Positions 63,662 to 64,000 of a stretch of 64,000 bases of DNA are shown here, in pieces (position 1 is the stretch's first letter; each line of letters opens with the position of its first letter). Origin of the DNA: Streptomyces sp. CCM_MD2014 (GTDB lineage Bacteria > Actinomycetota > Actinomycetes > Streptomycetales > Streptomycetaceae); contig NZ_CP009754.1 of assembly GCF_000772045.1 (NCBI RefSeq), positions 1,922,001-1,986,000 on the forward strand, read 5' to 3'. A program made the position numbers and the translations under genes. The notes under the pieces are model-generated. The model did no database searches. It saw nothing but the letters and a program-made list of their open reading frames with translations, and had not been told where the DNA came from.

Positions 63662-64000
63662 TCAGTGCGGGTGGCCCTCCGGTGGGTCCGTGCCCGTGGC
63701 GGACGGGTGCGTGTGCGCGGCGCCCAGGAGTTTGGCGGCGCCGCGCACCGCGGCCGTGTGCGGAGCCGGCACCGCGCGCAGCGGTACGTGCAGCCGGTCG
63801 GCGAGCCGGCAGGTGATCTCGGGGCGCAGCGCTCCCCCGCCCGCCAGCAGCGGCCCCCGGCCCAGCGCGTCGACGGTGAGGGACGTGTCGTCCTGCCGCA
63901 GCATCGAGGTCGTCATGTCGGCCAGCGCCTCCCCGATCCGCGAGGGCGGAGTCGCGTCGTCGATGTCCCCCGTGCCCAGCGCCGTGCGGCGCGCGTCGAA
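63662..64000 (-). CDS. Hsp70-like (actin-fold ATPase) protein, C-terminal fragment
   Basis: The frame is open to the right edge, so the N-terminal part lies beyond it; 112 residues are visible. The pattern GRGPLLAGGGALRPEITCRLADRLHVPL then TAAVRGAAKLL matches the last phosphate/adenosine-binding strands of Hsp70/DnaK-type ATPases (GGxxRxP, then VxxGAA). The His/Pro tail is short, so a substrate-binding domain is lacking at this end. A sugar kinase-like ASKHA protein is a weaker alternative. Confidence 0.6.
   Translation of the reverse strand, partial: FDARRTALGTGDIDDATPPSRIGEALADMTTSMLRQDDTSLTVDALGRGPLLAGGGALRPEITCRLADRLHVPLRAVPAPHTAAVRGAAKLLGAAHTHPSATGTDPPEGHPH

Noticed and set aside
62785..63816. 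343-codon plus-strand frame in the repeat-rich gap
   Set aside because: Covers tandem repeats, composition is extreme Arg/Gly/Pro, no RBS and no family; it overlaps genes on the other strand at both ends.

Overview
The window is high-GC actinobacterial chromosome, almost certainly Streptomyces. The evidence is strong G/C third-position bias, many GTG starts, dense 4-base ATGA/GTGA overlaps, TTGACN / TANNNT promoters, a large LAL-type LuxR regulator, Rv1733c- and DUF3040-type proteins, and Asp23/DUF6286/AmaP genes. About 58 protein genes are supported. I saw no rRNA, tRNA, CRISPR array, transposase or prophage gene.

Layout. (1) 1-2411: the end of a class-I aminotransferase, a histidine phosphatase, a conserved hypothetical behind a 9-bp tandem array, and a hot-dog thioesterase. 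(2) 2440-16623: purine and glyoxylate catabolism. It holds two NCS2 purine permeases flanking an 8-oxoguanine/guanine deaminase-type amidohydrolase. Next come uricase, HIU hydrolase and OHCU decarboxylase in one operon, with a small HTH regulator upstream. Then come hydroxypyruvate isomerase, tartronate semialdehyde reductase, catalase and glyoxylate carboligase. (3) 16771-24765: a zinc-ribbon/Mrr-like hypothetical, two acyl-CoA synthetases with a divergent GAF-LuxR regulator, and a LAL regulator. (4) 24982-29647: a trypsin-like remnant and two divergent envelope-stress (Asp23/AmaP) operons, one led by an ECF sigma factor. (5) 29717-37102: an HTH-nSTAND-WD40 protein, membrane proteins and a pyruvyltransferase-like protein. 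(6) 37139-49937: a glycan operon with ADP-heptose enzymes (GmhA, HldE, GmhB), two GT9 enzymes, three GT2 enzymes, two GT4-like enzymes, a NodU-type carbamoyltransferase and a UXS-like SDR. (7) 50067-52337: secreted deacetylase, SRPBCC protein and secreted EEP hydrolase. (8) 52383-61184: XdhC, AzgA-type permease, three-subunit xanthine dehydrogenase and a PucR regulator. (9) 61357-64000: TPR protein, Rv1733c-like protein, a repeat-rich gap and the tail of an Hsp70-like ATPase.

How the genes fit together. Regions 2 and 8 together take purine bases through xanthine to urate and then S-allantoin. They also process glyoxylate through tartronate semialdehyde. The allantoin-opening enzymes are not in this window. 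Catalase would remove the peroxide made by uricase. The uricase-operon and catalase promoters share a nearly identical 16-bp operator-plus-minus-35 block. The hydroxypyruvate isomerase and glyoxylate carboligase promoters each carry two 15-bp TTCC-type palindromes exactly 21 bp apart. So at least two regulatory circuits can be read from the DNA.

The most promising under-described systems are the ADP-heptose glycan operon in a Gram-positive organism, and the ECF sigma / zinc-motif-Asp23 fusion module divergent from a second Asp23 operon.
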